Position numbers and translations under genes: made by a program
The notes under the pieces: generated by a model
What the model was told of the DNA's origin: nothing
Databases searched by the model: none
Seen by the model: the letters and a program-made list of their open reading frames with translations, nothing else
NCBI RefSeq assembly: GCF_019393635.1
Contig: NC_057866.1
Coordinates: 278,574,874 to 278,638,873, forward strand
DNA length: 64,000 bases
Reading direction: 5' to 3'
Source of the DNA: Dromiciops gliroides
Taxonomy: Eukaryota; Chordata; Mammalia; Microbiotheria; Microbiotheriidae
Part shown: positions 30,291 through 41,699 of the stretch, piece after piece
Numbering within the stretch: position 1 is the first letter of the stretch
How the letters are laid out: each line of letters begins with the position of its first letter

Positions 30291-30574
30291 AGATAAAATG
30301 ATGGAATGTTTGTGAAGTGCTTTGTTAATACTCGCTGTTATGATCCCCATCTTGCACATGAGGAGATCGAGGTTCTCATAGATAGTAAGACAGAGCCCAG
30401 ATTTCAAACCGAGGTCTCTCTTGACCTGAAGTCTAATCATTGTCAAAGGTCAGAGAACTCTGACATGTCTCAATTGGACCAATTTCTTCCTTTCTCTGTC
30501 GAAGTTAAATGTGTGTATAATATGAGAGTCCACGGTAAAGGTGGCAATCACATTAACTCATATTTTAATAGAAT

Positions 30575-30730
30575 CAGTCAGTCAGCTCACATTTATTAAG
30601 GGCCTTCTATGTGCCAGCTAGGGACAGTCCCTGTCTTGTAAAGTTCAGTCTGATGGGCACTTGAAGGTGGGAGAAGTACTTACCTCCCACAGCCTGCTGA
30701 GGTATTATCAAACCCATCTGACAGATGAGG
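30575..30730 (-). mobile_element. L2-type tail and MIR scrap
   Basis: 'CACATTTATTAAGGGCCTTC', 'GGGACAGTCCCTGTCTTG' and then 'AACCCATCTGACAGATGAG'. Confidence 0.5.
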
Positions 30731-31060
30731 GGGGGGGCAGCTAGGTGGTAGAGTGGCTAGAGCACTGGCCCTGAAGTTGGGAGGGCTTGAGTTCAAGTCT
30801 CACCTCAGATACTTACTAGCTGTGTGACCCTGGGCAAGTCACTTAACCCCCCACCCCACAATTGCCTTAAAACATCTGGTGCCATCTCCAGTCCTCCTGA
30901 TGTATAACTTGCCACTGCACCCAGATGGTTCTGGAGGAGAGAGTGAGGCTGGTGACTTTGTCCAGCTCTTCCTGACTTAAATCCAATTCAGTGCAAGTCA
31001 TGACATCACCTCCTGATGTCACGGTCCTCTTCAAGAACAAAGGACAAACAACAGACAACT
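30731..31060 (+). mobile_element. RTE-tailed SINE, nearly complete
   Basis: Head 'GGGGCAGCTAGGTGGTAGAG', core, then the RTE-type tail 'CTGGTGCCATCTCCAGTCCT' to 'AACAAAGGACAAACAACA'. This is the best copy of this composite in the window. Confidence 0.85.
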
Positions 31061-31079
31061 GAAATGATATTAAGAGATG

Positions 31080-31230
31080 TAATTTGGACAGCGTCATGCC
31101 ACAGTCACCAGTGTTGGAAGAACTGAGCTCAAGTAATGCTTCAGACCCTTGGAGACTGTGTGACCCTGACTGTGTCATGTCCCCTTTCAGCCTCATTTCC
31201 CCCATTTGCCAGATGCTTGTGCTGCCAACT
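31080..31230 (+). mobile_element. MIR-like SINE relic
   Basis: 'GAGACTGTGTGACCCTGACT' and 'TTTCAGCCTCATTTCCCCCA'. Confidence 0.55.
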
Positions 31231-31620
31231 TCACAGGCTGTGCCTGCCTTACGTGTGCCTTGCTATAATGGCCTTCCTTCTGGACCCTGGTCTTGCTCAG
31301 AGAGGTGTTTTGGTTAAGTTTCCCCAGATGCTGCTACAGAGACTGGTGTCTGTTTTAAGGACTGGCAGAGGCTCTGACTTAGTGATCTCCCCAGGGAGTT
31401 TCCTTCTTTCCACCAAGGGAGGAACTGGCTTTCACTATGTCCTTTCCACAGCCCACTGGCAAGTTTGCCTCTGTGCAGTAGAAATGTAGGGGAAGTAAAA
31501 CCCAGCTTTTACTGGGAAAAACGGTATTATGCCCTTCGTTCTGAAATGAGAGGAAAACACCAGATGGTTGCAACCCTTTCAGAATGATGGTCCAAGAATC
31601 TGGGGCTGAGGCAGATGGAC
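31231..31620. other. No gene seen
   Basis: No gene or repeat recognised. Confidence 0.4.
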
Positions 31621-31627
31621 GGCTCTG

Positions 31628-31770
31628 TAGATCACAGGGTCATAGAGTCAGGGCTAGGAGGGATCTTAGAATTTATCTAGTTCAACCATGCTTCTCTACT
31701 CATTTTACAGAAGAGGAAATCAAGACACAGAGGTGCTGTGACTCACCCAAGCTCATATAGACAAATATAG
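31628..31770 (-). mobile_element. MIR-related repeat
   Basis: 'GGGTCATAGAGTCAGGGCTA' and 'CATTTTACAGAAGAGGAAAT' show the common SINE layout seen again at 48700-48790. Confidence 0.5.
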
Positions 31771-32088
31771 AGATAGCACCTGAAGGGACCTCAGAAGGCA
31801 CTCAGTCCAAAATAGAGCTTATACTCGAATGGGGGAAGACAACACCTCAAGGGGAGGCTGAAAAGGTGCGGTGGGGGTGCGATAGTGCCTGTGGTTTGGA
31901 GAGTCAGGGAGAGCAGGTCTGGGCGTTCCTGAATGGAGCCTCTGGAAGGAGTCAACTCTCCAAAGAGCGGCAGGGCCTGCAGGAGAGGAGCAAGGAGGCA
32001 ATTGAGGTATGGTGGGTAAATCCAGAGAATCAGAGAAGGGGGTTCTGGGCCAGGTGATTTATTTTTCTTTTTAAGAATATATTTATTC

Positions 32089-32250
32089 GGGGCAGCTAGG
32101 TGGCACAGTGGATAGAGCACTGGCCCTGGAGTCAGGAGGACCTGAGTTCAAATCTGACCTCAGACACTTAACACTTACTAGCTGTGTGACCCTGGGCAAG
32201 TCACTTAACCCCAATTGTCTCACCAAAAAAAGAAAAAAAATTAACCAAAA
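32089..32250 (+). mobile_element. CORE-SINE (WSINE1-like)
   Basis: Full-length copy. A perfect 16-bp duplication AAGAATATATTTATTC lies on both sides (32073-32088 and from 32252). Confidence 0.95.
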
Positions 32251-32792
32251 AAGAATATATTTATTCCATTCAAGAAATATTTCCCAAGTATATTTAAATT
32301 TTTAAAATATTTATTTTTGAAAATGTTGAGTTCTGAATTCTTTCCCTCCCTCTCACCCTCTCCCATTTCTTGAGAAGGCAAGCGATATATTGATTATACA
32401 TATGAAATCATGCAAAATGTATTTCCATATTAGCCACATTGCAAAAGGAAAAACATGCACATACACAAAAACCCCCAAAGAAAAATAAAGTGAAATAATC
32501 TTCACTCATAGTTCATCAGTTCTCTCTCTGGAACTGGATAGTATTTTTCATCATGGGCCCTTTGGGATTGTCTTGGATCATTGATTTGATTAGAGAGTAG
32601 TCAAGTCATTTACAGTTGACTATCATTACAATAATGCTGTTACTGTGTACAATGTTTTCCTGGTTCTGTTCATTTCACTTTGAATGGGTCTTGCCATGTT
32701 TTTCTGAAACCATCCTCACCATTTCTTATAGCCCAGTAGTTTTCCATCACAATCACATGCCACAACTTGTTTTTGTTTGTTTTTGTTTGTTT

Positions 32793-32938
32793 TTTGTTTT
32801 TTTAGTGAGGCAATTGGGGTTAAGTGACTTGCCCAGGGTCACACAGCTAGTAAGTGTTATGTGTCTGAGGCTGAATTTGAACCCAGGCACTCCTGACTCC
32901 AGGGCTGGTGCACTATCCACTGCGCCACCTAGCTGCCT
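32793..32938 (-). mobile_element. CORE-SINE (WSINE1-like)
   Basis: Reverse-oriented. The flanks 'CACAACTTGTT' and 'TACAATTTGTT' mark the target. Confidence 0.9.
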
Positions 32939-33017
32939 CTACAATTTGTTCAGCCATTCTTCAATTGATTGCTCTCCTGTCAATTTCTAATTCTTTGTCA
33001 TCATTAAAACAGCTACC

Positions 33018-33160
33018 GGGGCAGCTAGGTGGTACAGTGGATAGAGTACCGGCCCTGGATTCAGAAGGACCTGAGTTCAAATCCAGCCTAGACACTTAAC
33101 ACTTACTAGGTTTGTGACCCTGGGCAAGTCACTTAACCCCAATTGCCTCACAAAAACAAA
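33018..33160 (+). mobile_element. CORE-SINE (WSINE1-like)
   Basis: Plus-oriented. A perfect 12-bp duplication AAAACAGCTACC lies on both sides. Confidence 0.95.
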
Positions 33161-33492
33161 AACAGCTACCATGAATATTTTTGTACACATAGGTCCTTTT
33201 CCTGTTTTGTTTTGTTTTTTTGCCTCATTGGTATTACTTGGTATTGGTAGTAGTATTACTGGGTCAAAGGGTGTACTCTGTTATATAGCCCTTTGGGAAT
33301 AGTTCCAAATTGTTTTCTAGAATGGTTGGATTAGTTCACAACTCCACCAACAATGTGCTAGTGTCCTAATTTTTCCACATGCCCTCCAGCATTTGTCATT
33401 TTCCTTTTCTGTCATGTTAGCAAATCTGATATGTGTAAGGTGGTACCTCAGATTTGTTTTAGTTTGCATTTCTCTAGTTAATAGTGATTTTC

Positions 33493-33655
33493 TTTTTTCT
33501 TTTTTTTTTTTTTTTTTTAGTGAGGCAATTGGGGTTAAGTGACTTGCCCAGGGTCACACAGCTAGTAAGTGTTAAGTGTCTGAGGCTGGATTTGAACTCA
33601 GGTACTCCTGACTCCAGGGCCGGTGCTCTATCCACTGCGCCATCTAGCTGCCCCT
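33493..33655 (-). mobile_element. CORE-SINE (WSINE1-like)
   Basis: Reverse-oriented, with TAATAGTGATTTT duplicated on both sides. Confidence 0.95.
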
Positions 33656-33849
33656 AATAGTGATTTTAAAGGATTGTTTCATGTGACTCTGGATAGCTTT
33701 TATTTTGAATTCTGAAAACATGGGCCAGTTGATTTCTAAGGACCTCTGATATCATTGTTTATGGGCATACTTGGAGATTTCAAAAGTCTATCATCTTTTT
33801 TTTTTTGTTGTTGTTAATAGTATTTTATTTTTTCCAACTACTTGTTCTT

Positions 33850-33997
33850 TTTTTTTTTTTAAGTGAGGCAATTGGGGTTAAGTGACTTGCCCAGGGTCAC
33901 ACAGCTAGTAAGTATCAAATGTCTGAAGCTGGATTTGAACTCAGGTCCTCCTGAATCCAGGGCAGTGCTCTATCCACTGGACCACCCAGCTGCCCCT
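33850..33997 (-). mobile_element. CORE-SINE (WSINE1-like)
   Basis: Reverse-oriented, with 'TTTCCAACTACTTGT' and 'TTTCCAATTACTTGT' on the two sides. Confidence 0.93.
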
Positions 33998-34109
33998 TTC
34001 CAATTACTTGTAAAGATCATTTTTAAAATTCTTTTTTTTTCTCTAAGATTTTGAGTTCCAAATTTCTCTCCTCTCTCTCCCCTTCCCTCTCTCCAAAAGT
34101 CTATCATCT

Positions 34110-34495
34110 TATTTGTGTGGGGGGCCCTTTAGGGTATGTGTTATTCCATACCTTCTTAGTAGGCTCCATAGGGTTACTTCTCTGAGTGGGTAGCCGAGGC
34201 ACTGGGCACTTAGCCAGAGAGTAGGAACTGAGATCCTTGCTGGGTCTTGGAGTGAGCTGCTGCAGCATCAGGCCTGGATTTGTAAGTCCCTCAATTTTAC
34301 CAGGCAATGGCAAGGAGTGCCTGAGCCTTGCCCCTCCCTTTATGACAGTGAATGTCCAACCTTTGAGAGAAGCAAGCAGGTGGGAATTCCATCCAGATAG
34401 TGATGACATAGTCTTTCTTCTCTCATCTCTTCTGGGAAAGGCAATGATTCTGGTGGGCCAGAAGGAGGCAGAATGAGCATCAACTTTCTCTTCAG
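34110..34495. other. No gene seen
   Basis: The 153-codon minus frame (34565-34104) has no recognisable motif. Confidence 0.4.
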
Positions 34496-34499
34496 AGAG

Positions 34500-34760
34500 C
34501 CAGTATGGTATAAATAGAAGGACTAAAAGAAAAGCAGGAGGCCTGGATTGGAACCCTGCCACCAACTCTCACTGGGTGGCCTTGGACCAGTCACTTAATC
34601 ACTTTGAGCCTCAATTTCTTTGTCTGTAAAATGAGGACATTAGTTTTTACTACCTGCTTAGATGTTAGAGGCAGTGTGGCATAATGGATGGAGCACTGAT
34701 CTCAAAGCCAGGGAAACCTGGGTTCAAATTAGTTGTGTGATCCTGGGTTACTCCTAGGTT
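34500..34760 (+). mobile_element. Two MIR/MAR1-like SINE relics in tandem
   Basis: First 'AGGCCTGGATTGGAACCCTG' to 'TTGTCTGTAAAATGAGGACA', then a 5' SINE piece 'GGCAGTGTGGCATAATGGAT' to 'CTGGGTTCAAATTAGTTGTG'. Confidence 0.6.
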
Positions 34761-34904
34761 TTCTGGCCACTCAGCATTCCAGGCAGCTCTAAGACTAGAA
34801 GTTGCAGAGAGTTTACCAACCTACCTTGGTAGAGGGAGATTTCCCAGTTGAGACACCTGGGTTTGACTCTGGCTTCAGGCACTAGCTCAACAACAACAAC
34901 AACA

Positions 34905-35140
34905 TAATGCCTTAAGTTTTGCAAAATGCCCTACAAGTATTACCTCATTTGGTCTTCACAATAACCTTGGGATGAAGGTGCTACTATTGGCTTCATTGTA
35001 CAGAGAAGGAAACTGAGGCAAACAGAGGCTAATTGACTTGTCCAGGGTTACACAGCTAGTAAGTTCAAATCCTGAGGTAGGATTTGAACTCAGGTCAGCC
35101 TGAGCCAGGTCTCATACTTTGTTCATTGGGCCACTTAGTA
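34905..35140 (-). mobile_element. MIR-like SINE
   Basis: 'GAGAAGGAAACTGAGGCAAA', 'CCAGGGTTACACAGCTAGTA' and 'GATTTGAACTCAGGTCAGCC'. Confidence 0.75.
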
Positions 35141-35179
35141 GAGATTAGAAGATCCCATTGTTCTTATTGTTTGGTGGTT

Positions 35180-36475
35180 ATGGAAAAATGAGGCTCATTT
35201 CCTTTGGATGGATATACCCCAAGGCTTCAAGCCTTCTCTTCTGTAATTTCTACACACACTCTCTGCTTTTATGGCTCTAATAATAATCTCTGCAAACAAT
35301 TCCCAGGTCTAAGTACTCATCCCTAATCTCTCTCCTGAGCTACAGTCCCACTTTTCCAATGGCTAATTATATATTTGGAATCAGATGCCCCAAAGGTAGT
35401 TCAAACTCCCCAAGTCTGAAATGGAAATCATCAGCTTTCCCCACAAATCTAACCTTTCTGAACTCTTCTACATTGGTTGAAGATACTACCATACTTCCAA
35501 TCTCCAAGGTTTGCTACCTCAATGCATTCCTCTTCCACCTCCAGGAGAATCTTATCAATTCTAATTCCACAATATACTTTGCATCTTTCTCCTTGCCTCC
35601 ACTCATTTAGTTCAGGCCCTCCTTGCCTTTTGCCTGGATTATTATAATAGCTTCATAACTGGTGTTCTCTTTGGTTTCTCCCCATTCCAATCCATCTTCC
35701 AAACATATGCCAAATTTACATTCCTAAAGCACATGACTAACTCACTCCCCAGTTTGAGAAATTCCAGTGACTCCTATTTGGTACTAGGATCCAAAATAAA
35801 GTCCTCTGTTGGGCATTGATAGTCCTTCCTAGGTCTGGCACACTTCTCTCACTCTACTTCCCTCACTCTGTATTCCAACAAAATCAATCTTACTCTTCCT
35901 CTTGTGGGAATTTGAAGCTCTTGTCTCTGTGTCTTTGCATAGGCTCCCCCTCCCTGCTTTATCTCAAACCCATAGAAACCTTATTTTCTGTCAAAGCTCT
36001 GCTCAAATGCTTCCTCTTATAAGTAGCCTTCCCTGATTACATGCCCTTTATCCTAGTTGCTGGTGGCAGTTGTTCTGTATATATTGTTCTTCAGTCATGT
36101 CTGACTCTTCATGACCCCATTTTGGGGTTTTCTTGGCAAAGATATGGTTTGGCATTTACTTTTCCAGCTCATTTTACAGGTGAGGAAACTGAGGCAAACA
36201 GGGTTAAGTGACTTGTCCAGGGTCATACAGTAATAAGTACCTGAGGCCAGATTTGAACTCATAAAGATGAGTCTTCCTGACTCTCAACTTGCTGCTCTAT
36301 TCACTGCATTATCTCAATGTTATTTTCTATATAGTTTGTATTTAACTCTATATTCATGATTTCTTGCCTCCTGGTTAGAATGTAAGTTCCTTGAGGGCAG
36401 GGATTGCTTCACTTGGGTGTTTGTATCTTTAAAGCCTAGAATAGTTCTTGGCATATAATGGGAACTTCATAATGC
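35180..36475 (+). mobile_element. L2/CR1 LINE 3' half, split by a SINE
   Basis: It reads through 'CAATTCCCAGGTCTAAGTAC', 'CCTTTTGCCTGGATTATTAT', 'TTTGCATAGGCTCCCCCTCC' and 'AGTAGCCTTCCCTGATTAC'. After the SINE it continues with 'AATGTAAGTTCCTTGAGGGC'. This is the longest L2/CR1 copy in the window. Its coding part is interrupted. Confidence 0.8.
36066..36312 (-). mobile_element. MAR1-like SINE with long tail
   Basis: 'CAGTCATGTCTGACTCTTCA', 'TACAGGTGAGGAAACTGAGG' and the core, inserted in the LINE. Confidence 0.85.
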
Positions 36476-36489
36476 TTGTTGCATTGAAA

Positions 36490-37150
36490 TGAATTCAACA
36501 TGTTATCAATTCATCATCATTACAACAGTCCTTAGCTAAGGGGACATTCAACAACTCCTTCCATGAAGTAGACAATGGGCACCATCTTCCTACAGTAAGA
36601 AATGTTCTCCTATCAGGAAGGGATTACAAAAGATAGACAATATTTAAAAAGAAAGGAAATAAAGTAGAAGACATTCTCATGGAATCAAAGCTCAGATCTA
36701 AAATACCTTGGTGGTAACATATTCATTGAAATTGGAGTCTGTTGACAAATGAATTCCACACCATTGTGAACTAGGTCATCCATTCTTCATGGGACGATCA
36801 TTTCTGTCAAAAGTCTGGTAACAATTACTGGAAAAGTCACTTAGCAATCTTCTCCCTATACAAAGCCATGACTCACTGTCTGGACAACGTTAAGGGGGAA
36901 TTCAATAAGTCATTACTTTTTAAGTGATGGAAAATTGATGATGAAACCAAGCTTTCCAATAATTTATGAAAGAATGTAAGCATAGATTAATTTTCAAGCA
37001 TATTTTAATCCATAAAAATTTTCTTCAGTTGTAGTTCTTCAAATGCTTGGCTTTCATAAGGTTGAGATTGTGATAAAGTGGATAAAACTGTGGCAAAACA
37101 ATCTAAAACATAGCAGCTAATTTGTTTTTCAGAAAAAAAGATTTATGAAT
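36490..37150. other. No gene or repeat recognised
   Basis: AT-rich and repeat-poor. No coding signal. Confidence 0.4.
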
Positions 37151-37157
37151 TGGAAGG

Positions 37158-37330
37158 GCCCTAAGTGGCACAGTGGACAGAGCTTGGGATTTGGAGTTAG
37201 GAAGACCTGAGTTCAAATCCTGCCTCAGAATGATACAAGCTCTGTGACCTTGGACAAATCACTTAACCTCTCTGAGTGCTATTTTCCTCATTCATAAACT
37301 TAAGGGGTCTTTCATAGCTCTAATTCTCTG
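37158..37330 (+). mobile_element. MIR/WSINE-like SINE
   Basis: 'CTAAGTGGCACAGTGGACAG' to 'CAAATCACTTAACCTCTCTG' with a MIR-type end. Confidence 0.75.
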
Positions 37331-37539
37331 ATCAGAAGTCATCTAGTCCAACTTGAGTCTACCACAAGCTTCTCTCCATCATACCCTATAAGTAATGCTC
37401 TGAATACCTTCAGTAAATTCCCTGCCTCCCTATACAGTCCATTCCAATTTGCTATTCCTAATTGAATATTTTCTTGTCTCAAACTTCAATTTGCCCCTTT
37501 GTATTTTCCATCCATTGGTTCTGATTCCGCCCTCTGGTG

Positions 37540-38090
37540 GAGTAAAAGCAAAAGTGATGCATGACCTAGTACTAATGAATGGGATCAGAGGAGGATTCCT
37601 GTAGTGGGAGGCACTTGGGGGTTGAACCCTGTTGTTGAAAGACAGGGATGAGCAAGGGAATTCCTGACAGGAGCTTGTGGGGGTGCATGGAAGCCAGGCA
37701 TGGAATGTGGCATTTAGGAGCAGTATGTAATCCTTTTTGTCTGCAATTCATGGTTTGTATGAAACAAGAGGCTAGAAAAGCAGGTGGAAGGTTTTAAACT
37801 CTAGCCTGAGGAAAGCCGTCATTTATTCTGTAAGCTATGAAGAGGCACTGGTGGATTCTGGGTAGAGGAGTGACATCCCAGATCTCTGTCATAGGAACTC
37901 CTGCTATAGACTTCTATTGGCCGGGGAGGGGTGGCCTGACCCCAAAGAGGGAAGCTCAGGACTTAGCTTTTTGAAGTAAGTGGAACCAAGAACATGATTT
38001 ACACAGTGACTACAACCAGGTAAATGCAACAATCATAAAACAAGTGGAAGTCAGTTTTGGAAACTTACAAAGAGGAACTATATGAACTTA
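37540..38090. repeat. Unassigned with an ancient repeat core
   Basis: 37765-37900 ('TGAAGAGGCACTGGTGGATT', 'GGTAGAGGAGTGACATCC') follows the unnamed ancient repeat pattern. No gene is seen in the rest. Confidence 0.4.
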
Positions 38091-38329
38091 TGTGAAATCA
38101 ACAAATTTTTATTAAATGCTTGCTATGTGCCTGGTACTGTTCTAAGAGCTGGTGGGAAGACATTTCCCTCTGCTGCTTTGTGGAGGTGGGATGTCCACAG
38201 GGGTGGAATAGGGCTTAGATCCTCACATAGTTTCTATGTATTAATCACTTGCTAATTGTTTTGTTTCCTCTTCTGCCTGTTTTAAAGACATTTTTTGTTC
38301 TTAATGATAGTGCCTTCCCCCTGTTATCT

Positions 38330-38471
38330 CCGATTTATCCTGAATACAGCTAGCTTGTAAATAGTTGTCTTCGTGTTGTTCTCCCTACTAGTTTGGGAGC
38401 TCCTGGAGAGAAAGGACCTATTTATTTATTTACTTATTCATTCATTTATTCATCCATCCATTTATCCATCC

Positions 38472-38544
<73 letters not shown>

Positions 38545-38635
38545 ACTATCTATGACCTTTGCATCCTCACTCCTTAACATGTGCATGGCACATAGTAGGT
38601 ATTTAATAAATGTTTATTGTCTGACTAAATGATTT
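38330..38635 (+). mobile_element. L2-type 3' tail split by a microsatellite
   Basis: 'GGGAGCTCCTGGAGAGAAAG' before the (ATCT)n tract, and 'GGCACATAGTAGGTATTTAA' with 'TAAATGTTTATTGTCTGAC' after it. Confidence 0.65.
38440..38552. repeat. (ATTT/ATCC/ATCT)n microsatellite
   Basis: ATTT units grade into ATCC and then about 19 pure ATCT units (38472-38548). Confidence 0.95.
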
Positions 38636-38869
38636 GTTATATGGAATGATTCCTGAGAGGGTAAGAAGGGAATTTAAGGGATGTATAAACAAAAGATAGT
38701 AATAAAAATTATTTTAAAATAATAATAGCTGCTACTCCACAGGGTAGTTGTGAAGCTTAAATGAGAAAATAAATGCCAAGATTTTGAAAAAAAATTAAGT
38801 GATTTAAATCTATTAGAGATATCATTTATGTCCATTCATGAATGGACAAGTACTTGCACTAACAAGATT

Positions 38870-39105
38870 CAATCTTGTTTAGTCTTGTCCGACTCTTCAT
38901 GACCCCATTTGGGTTTTCTTTGGTAAAGATACTGGGGTGACTTGACATTTCCTCCTCCAGATAATTTTACAGATGAGGAAACTGAGGCAAACAGAGGCAG
39001 GTGACTTCTCCAGGGTCACACAGCTACTAAGTGTCTGAGACCATATTTGGACTCTTGAAGATTTATCTTCCTGACACCAAATCCAGTACTCCATCCACTA
39101 AGATT
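38870..39105 (-). mobile_element. MAR1-like SINE with long tail
   Basis: 'GTCCGACTCTTCATGACCCC', 'CAGATGAGGAAACTGAGGCA', core and head. Confidence 0.82.
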
Positions 39106-39805
39106 CAAGCTCCTCAACTGTAAAATAATTATCCAGGACACAGATTAAGCTATGTCTAGGTGGCTATGTTCCCTGTATAGAGTGTGATTAATGACATTTA
39201 AAATGGGGAGAGAAAAAGAGGGAGAAGAGATTAGACTCTCCCCACCCCCATGTCCTCTGGCTCATTATGCCCTTACTCTACCATTCTAGGGAGAACCTTT
39301 AGCACAAATCTTAGGTTGGGTTTATGTCTAATGTCCCCACAGAAAGGATTAACAGAGACCCTTCTAGGAAAGGCATTCAGAGGAAAGGTAGACACTGCAT
39401 AAATACAAGGGTGGCTTTTAAATTTCCTCTACCACTGAAGAAAAGCTTAAAGTACCCACTCAGAAGTGCAGATAAAAAGTTTGGAAATATGAAAGAGTAA
39501 CCCATCATGTTTATTAGACTTCCCTGGGACAAAAAGACCATTGACATTCATAAAGAGCTTTAAAGTTTATATACCCAGTTTCTGGGTTCCACAACAACCA
39601 TGTGAAGCATAGCATAGGCTAGACATTGAAGGAAGAAACAAGATTGTAATCAGAGGGCAAGAAATCAAAGATTGCTCAGTTTTGAGGGATTTACAGTCTT
39701 CTGATGTCCTCTGGTTTATAAACCATGGTTTCAATGGCAAGAAATAAAAAAAATCAGTCACCAGTTCCAGATATCATTGGGTCAACTTTCTTCCCTTTGG
39801 ACTTT
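39106..39805. other. No gene or repeat recognised
   Basis: AT-rich, with no coding signal. Confidence 0.4.
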
Positions 39806-39814
39806 TGGTTTTCA

Positions 39815-40075
39815 CTCATTTATTTATTTTTAAATTTTATATATTTTTCCAGTTACACGTAAAAACAATTTTAGTATTCATTTTAAAAAAGTTTTGAGTT
39901 CCAAATTCTGTCTTCCCTTCCCTCTCTTTCCCACTCCTTGAGAAGGCGAACATTTTGATGTAGACTATACATGTGCAGTCATGCAAAATATTTTCATAAT
40001 TATCCATGTTGCAAAAGAAAACATAGGCCAAGAAAAAAAATCCCAAGAAAAATAAAGCTTAAAAAAAGAATACTT
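39815..40075 (-). mobile_element. L1/HAL1-type 3' end fragment
   Basis: 'CCAGTTACACGTAAAAACAA', 'GTTTTGAGTTCCAAATTCTG', 'CTTGAGAAGGCGAACATTTT', 'CATGTTGCAAAAGAAAACAT'. Confidence 0.7.
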
Positions 40076-40462
40076 CAATCTGATTCTATCATCTGGAGGT
40101 CCCTGAGGCCAAATTTGAACTTGGTCTTCCTGATTCCAGGGCCTTGGGCTTTTTCCACTGCATAGCCTAGCTATCATTTGGTTACTCTGCACCTTCTCAA
40201 CTCATCCCCAGTTACCTCTCCCCTCTGACTGGAAGGCTGGAGTGGAGTGGGGGCACTAAACTCCTCCCCAAGCCTTCCTTTAGAGAGGACTCACAACCTT
40301 ACTGCCAACTCCATTTCCCCACAATTGCTCTGCTTGACTTCCATTCTATGCAAGTCATTTCCTGGTGCCTCTCCTTCACTTTCAGCTTTCTTTTGTGTGT
40401 TTTCTGCTCCCATTAGATAAGTAAGCTCCTTCAAGGAAGGGACTGTTTCTTTCTCTTATTTA

Positions 40463-40593
40463 ATTTTTTTTTTTGCCAGTGACTTGCCCAGGGTCACACA
40501 GCTAGTAAGTGCCAAGTGTCTGAGGCTGGATTTGAACTCAGGTCCTCCCGAATCCAGGACCAGTTCTTTATCCACTTTGTCACCTACCTGCCC
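40463..40593 (-). mobile_element. CORE-SINE (WSINE1-like)
   Basis: Reverse-oriented copy with CTTTCTCTTATTT on both sides, inserted into an L2-type tail (about 40415-40655). Confidence 0.9.
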
Positions 40594-41029
40594 TCTTTCT
40601 CTTATTTTTATCCCCAGTGCTTATCACAGTGCCTAGGATATAGTGAGGGTGTTCAGGGAGGACTAGCACCTCTGGTATGAAGGCTTGCCAAGCCTTGACT
40701 GCTCATTCTTCTTTCATGTCCATCTGGTACTCAGCTTTCACCTGTGGCTCCAAGAAACTGTAGCAATACAGTTAGCAATAGCAAACATGAAACTATGCCT
40801 CCAAGCAACCACACATCTGATAAAACTACCGGCTAAACTAGGTGGAGGGTAACAAACAGGTCTCAAAATCCTCAGTTACTTAGGGGGATGTCTACCCCCA
40901 GCAGAATGGGTGGATGAGAATAGTTAGTTCCAACAGCCATGAAGGCAGCTGAAGCCAGCACAGTGGAGTATTTAGAGCTTGAGCAGATATCGAAGATGCT
41001 GACATCATACATTATGTGCCAGGCATCGC

Positions 41030-41200
41030 CAATCTTCCTGACTTTTGTCTTGCCACTGGACTTCAATTACTCTAGAGGAGAGAGTGAGGCTGACAACTTG
41101 TGCAACTTTGCCTCACTTAAATCCAATTCATAGCAAGTCAAGATATCACCTGTGATGTCATTGGTCCTCTTTGAAAGGAAAGATAAACAATGACAGAAAT
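41030..41200 (+). mobile_element. RTE-derived tail
   Basis: 'TCTTGCCACTGGACTTCAAT', 'GAGGAGAGAGTGAGGCTGAC', 'CAAGATATCACCTGTGATGT', without an attached SINE head. Confidence 0.7.
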
Positions 41201-41481
41201 GTATACAATAGATAACTTCAGAAACCAAAGGGATAGGTCATAGAGTTTTAATGAGGTGGTAACAGCCCCCTACTCCTTTTTGAAATGTGAAAGTCTTTCC
41301 CAAGAATTGGAGAGATGGGGGTGGAGCCAAGATGTTGGAGGAAAGGCAGCAGTTCGCCTGAGCTCTCCCCTAAACCCCTCCAAATACCTTCAAATAATGT
41401 CACAAGAGAATTCCTGAAACAATAGTACCCACAACAGGACAGGGTGAAATAATTTCCCAACCAAAGGCAACTTAGGAGGTC

Positions 41482-41645
41482 AACAGCTAGGTGGCACAGT
41501 GGATAAAGCACTGGTCCCGGATTCAGGAGAACCTGAGTTCAAATCTGGCCTCAGACATTTGACACTTACTAACTGTGTGACCCTGGGCAAGTCACTTAAC
41601 CCTCACTGCCCTGAAAACAACCAAAACAACAGCAACAACAACAAA
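41482..41645 (+). mobile_element. CORE-SINE (WSINE1-like)
   Basis: Plus copy with a CAACAACAAC-rich tail, followed by (AAT)n at 41661-41698. Confidence 0.9.
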
Positions 41646-41658
41646 ACTAAATGAAAGC

Positions 41659-41699
<41 letters not shown>

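Larger units (their letters stand above)
32290..34105 (-). mobile_element. L1/HAL1-type 3' region hosting four SINEs
   Basis: 'GTTGAGTTCTGAATTCTTTC', 'TGAGAAGGCAAGCGATATAT', 'CTCACCATTTCTTATAGCCC', 'CTGGGTCAAAGGGTGTACTC' and 'AGAATGGTTGGATTAGTTCA' are in the same order as the other copies. The L1 sequence resumes cleanly after each SINE. Confidence 0.75.
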
